A stretch of 7,874 nucleotides of DNA, from assembly GCA_030050125.1 (NCBI GenBank), contig JASIJN010000096.1:1-7874 (forward strand), read 5' to 3'. Shown piece after piece: positions 6,760-7,874 of the stretch. Position 1 is the first letter of the stretch. Every line of letters starts with the position of its first letter. The stretch is from Streptosporangiaceae bacterium. Lineage in GTDB: Bacteria; Actinomycetota; Actinomycetes; Streptosporangiales; Streptosporangiaceae. Below the pieces are notes generated by a model. That model ran no database searches, was not told the origin of the DNA, and saw only the letters and a program-made list of their open reading frames with translations. A program made the translations under genes and the position numbers.

Positions 6760-6775
6760 ACCCACAGGATCCCCC

Positions 6776-6782
6776 GGAAGGA
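6776..6782 (+). promoter_or_regulatory. ribosome binding site fixing the peroxiredoxin GTG start
   Basis: GGAAGGA ends 6 nt before the GTG at 6789. It decides against reading the frame, which is open further upstream, as a long fusion with the preceding region. Confidence 0.75.
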
Positions 6783-6788
6783 TGCGCC

Positions 6789-7265
6789 GTGGCCGAAACC
6801 CTTGCCAAGGGCGATCTGGTCGACGACTTCGAGTTGCCGGACGAGACCGGCACGCCGCGCAAGCTCAGCGACTTCCTGGCCACCGGCCCGGTGACGCTGT
6901 TCTTCTACCCGGCGGCGATGACCGCGGGATGCACGATGGAGAGCTGCCACTTCCGCGACCTGGCCCGGGAGTTCGCCGAGGTGGGCGGGGTCCGCGTCGG
7001 CATCAGCCGGGACAGCGTCAGCAAGCAGCAGCAGTTCGCCGACAAGAACGACTTCGGCTTCCCGCTGCTCTCCGACGCCGACGGCGAGATCGCGCGACGG
7101 TTCGGCGTGCGCCGTGCCCTCGCGCTGGGGCCGCTGGTCACCAGGCGGATGACGTTCGTCATCGACACCGACCGGCGGGTGCTCGACGTCATCCACAGCG
7201 AGGTCAGCATGAACGCCCACGCCGACCGGGCGCTAGCCGCCCTCCGGGCGCGGGGGGCCACTTAG
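6789..7265 (+). CDS. bcp: peroxiredoxin, Bcp/PrxQ type (thiol peroxidase)
   Basis: A 158-residue AhpC/TSA-family peroxiredoxin that reduces hydrogen peroxide and organic hydroperoxides in the cytoplasm, recycled in this family by thioredoxin-type donors. The peroxidatic motif PxxxTxxC is Pro41, Thr45, Cys48. A second Cys five residues later (Cys53, GCTMESC) is the resolving cysteine placement of the Bcp/PrxQ subfamily, giving an intramolecular disulfide. Arg120 before MTFVID is the conserved active-site arginine. The usual TPGC is TAGC here (Ala46), a mild variation that keeps the core motif. The fold elements KLSDF (25-29), VTLFFYP (35-41) and FPLLSDADGEIARRFGV (91-107) are all present, and length is normal. 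The GTG start is backed by GGAAGGA 6 nt upstream. It lies 71 bp after the cysteine-peptidase-like gene and 48 bp before the universal stress gene, so it may be read from its own promoter or by read-through. Confidence 0.94.
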   Translation: MAETLAKGDLVDDFELPDETGTPRKLSDFLATGPVTLFFYPAAMTAGCTMESCHFRDLAREFAEVGGVRVGISRDSVSKQQQFADKNDFGFPLLSDADGEIARRFGVRRALALGPLVTRRMTFVIDTDRRVLDVIHSEVSMNAHADRALAALRARGAT

Positions 7266-7313
7266 CCGCTCTCGCCAGCCATGAAAGGGAACGCGCGACA
7301 GAAGGCGGAGACA

Positions 7314-7763
7314 ATGACCGCAGAGGGCGCAGGACAGCAGGTCGTCGTGGTCGGCGTGGACGGCTCGCCCGAGTCCGTGGCCGCGCTGGTCTGGGCCGGC
7401 CGTTACGCCGCGGCGACCGGAGCGCGGATCCGGGCCGTGCACGCCTGGCACTACCCGACGGCGGCCGGGCTTCCGCCGGAGGGGAAGGCGCCGGAGTCGG
7501 TCACGTCCCAGGTGGAACAGCACATGCGCGACGACGTCAGCAACGCCCTGCGCGAGGCGGACATCGACCCGTCCCTTCACGTCGAGACCGAGATCGTTTA
7601 CGGGCACCCGGTCGAGGTGCTGGTCAACGAGTCGGCCCGCGCCGACCTGCTCGTGGTCGGTCACCGAGGTCACGGGGCGTTCTCCGGGATGCTGGTCGGC
7701 TCGGTCAGCCTCCACCTGGTCACCCACGCGGCCTGCCCGGTGGTCGTGGTCCGCCAGCGATAG
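7314..7763 (+). CDS. universal stress protein (UspA family, ATP-binding type)
   Basis: A 149-residue single-domain universal stress protein, cytoplasmic and usually dimeric. The N-terminal strand VVVVGVDGSPES (10-21) carries the conserved Asp16. The ATP-binding signature G-x2-G-x9-G-S is complete as Gly116, Gly119, Gly129, Ser130 (VVGHRGHGAFSGMLVGS), so it should bind ATP like the MJ0577/Rv2623-type proteins. HAACPVVVVRQR (138-149) is the typical closing strand. In actinobacteria these proteins accumulate in hypoxia, dormancy and other stresses; the specific trigger here is not visible. The ATG at 7314 is chosen because AAGGCGGAG lies just upstream and the family begins a few residues before the VVVGVDGS strand. 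An in-frame ATG at 7281 would add 11 polar residues and has no ribosome site. It is the last plus-strand gene of the run and is convergent with the gene at the right edge. Confidence 0.93.
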   Translation: MTAEGAGQQVVVVGVDGSPESVAALVWAGRYAAATGARIRAVHAWHYPTAAGLPPEGKAPESVTSQVEQHMRDDVSNALREADIDPSLHVETEIVYGHPVEVLVNESARADLLVVGHRGHGAFSGMLVGSVSLHLVTHAACPVVVVRQR

Positions 7764-7804
7764 CGGGTCGCGGGCCCGGCGGGCGCGGGGCCACGGAGCG
7801 CGGG
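7764..7804. terminator. GC-rich convergent gap, possible weak terminator
   Basis: The 41-bp gap between two convergent genes is almost pure G/C and contains GCCC-GGC-GGGC (7774-7784), a 4-bp stem. There is no T-run on either strand. It may help end transcription on both sides, but the signal is weak. Confidence 0.2.
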
Positions 7805-7874
7805 TCAGGAGGGCCAGCGGCGCAGCCGCTCGATCCGGGCCCGGATCTGGTCGGCTGTCGCCTCCGGGAGCGAC
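7805..7874 (-). CDS. C-terminal 22 codons of an unidentified gene (cut by window edge)
   Basis: On the minus strand the right edge opens into SLPEATADQIRARIERLRRWPS followed by TGA (7807-7805). Third codon positions are G/C-rich, the segment reads as an amphipathic Arg-rich helix, and it sits in a sensible convergent arrangement after the universal stress gene. Too little is present to name a family; a frame this short could also be open by chance. Confidence 0.5.
   Translation of the reverse strand, partial: SLPEATADQIRARIERLRRWPS

Noticed and set aside
6094..6765. Minus-strand frame of 223 residues opposite the cysteine-peptidase-like gene
   Set aside because: It is Arg/Gly/Val-rich with no motif, whereas the plus frame has an ordered Cys-His-Asp pattern; it is a GC-driven shadow.
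6123..6788. Long N-terminal extension fused to the peroxiredoxin
   Set aside because: The upstream part is another frame of the cysteine-peptidase-like gene; a strong GGAAGGA before GTG 6789 and the normal family length mark the true start.
7281..7313. Upstream ATG for the universal stress protein
   Set aside because: No ribosome site precedes it, and it adds 11 polar residues not expected in the family; ATG 7314 has AAGGCGGAG just ahead.
1..7874. tRNA, rRNA, CRISPR, insertion sequence or phage signals
   Set aside because: Both strands were read for cloverleaf ends, regularly spaced repeats, transposase motifs and terminal inverted repeats; none was found. The 6603-6636 palindrome is not flanked by a target duplication or transposase gene.

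Overview
The window reads as chromosomal DNA from a high-GC, mycothiol-using actinomycete. GC is about 70% with strong G/C preference at third codon positions, GTG starts occur, and a mycothiol-dependent dehydrogenase is present. The genus cannot be fixed from sequence alone; Streptosporangiales-like or related filamentous actinomycetes fit the style. It is almost fully coding, with no RNA gene, insertion sequence, CRISPR array or phage gene visible. It looks like core/housekeeping DNA rather than an accessory island.

Layout from left to right. (1) A gene on the minus strand, cut by the left edge (1-554), encodes the disordered Trp/Gln/Pro/Arg-rich N-terminus of an unrecognised protein, with a short WQD tandem repeat. 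(2) A 201-bp divergent gap holds two small dyads. (3) A two-helix membrane protein with a probable PH-like domain (756-1421, plus) starts at GTG and contains the only in-frame TTA codon found in the window. (4) A convergent 80-bp gap carries a degenerate 10-bp tandem repeat. (5) pepN, an intact M1 zinc aminopeptidase, lies on the minus strand (1502-4054). (6) After a 102-bp divergent gap, five plus-strand genes follow with gaps of 10, 1, 71 and 48 bp: S-(hydroxymethyl)mycothiol dehydrogenase (mscR), an aldo/keto reductase, a papain-like/C39-like cysteine-peptidase-fold protein, a Bcp/PrxQ peroxiredoxin, and a universal stress protein. (7) The last 22 codons of another minus-strand gene are cut by the right edge.

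The mscR-to-usp run is best read as a detoxification and stress neighbourhood. MscR oxidises the formaldehyde-mycothiol adduct (and in mycobacteria reduces S-nitrosomycothiol), the AKR could reduce other carbonyls, the peroxiredoxin removes peroxides, and the Usp is a general stress ATP-binding protein. mscR, AKR and the cysteine-peptidase-like gene are tightly packed and probably co-transcribed. The last two each have a good ribosome site and may have their own promoters.

The most striking non-coding-type signal is a perfect 34-bp palindrome (6603-6636, 17-bp arms, no loop) inside the 3' part of the cysteine-peptidase-like gene. No convincing new multi-gene system was found; the points most worth following are that palindrome, the unstudied cysteine-peptidase-like gene next to an AKR, and the lone TTA codon.
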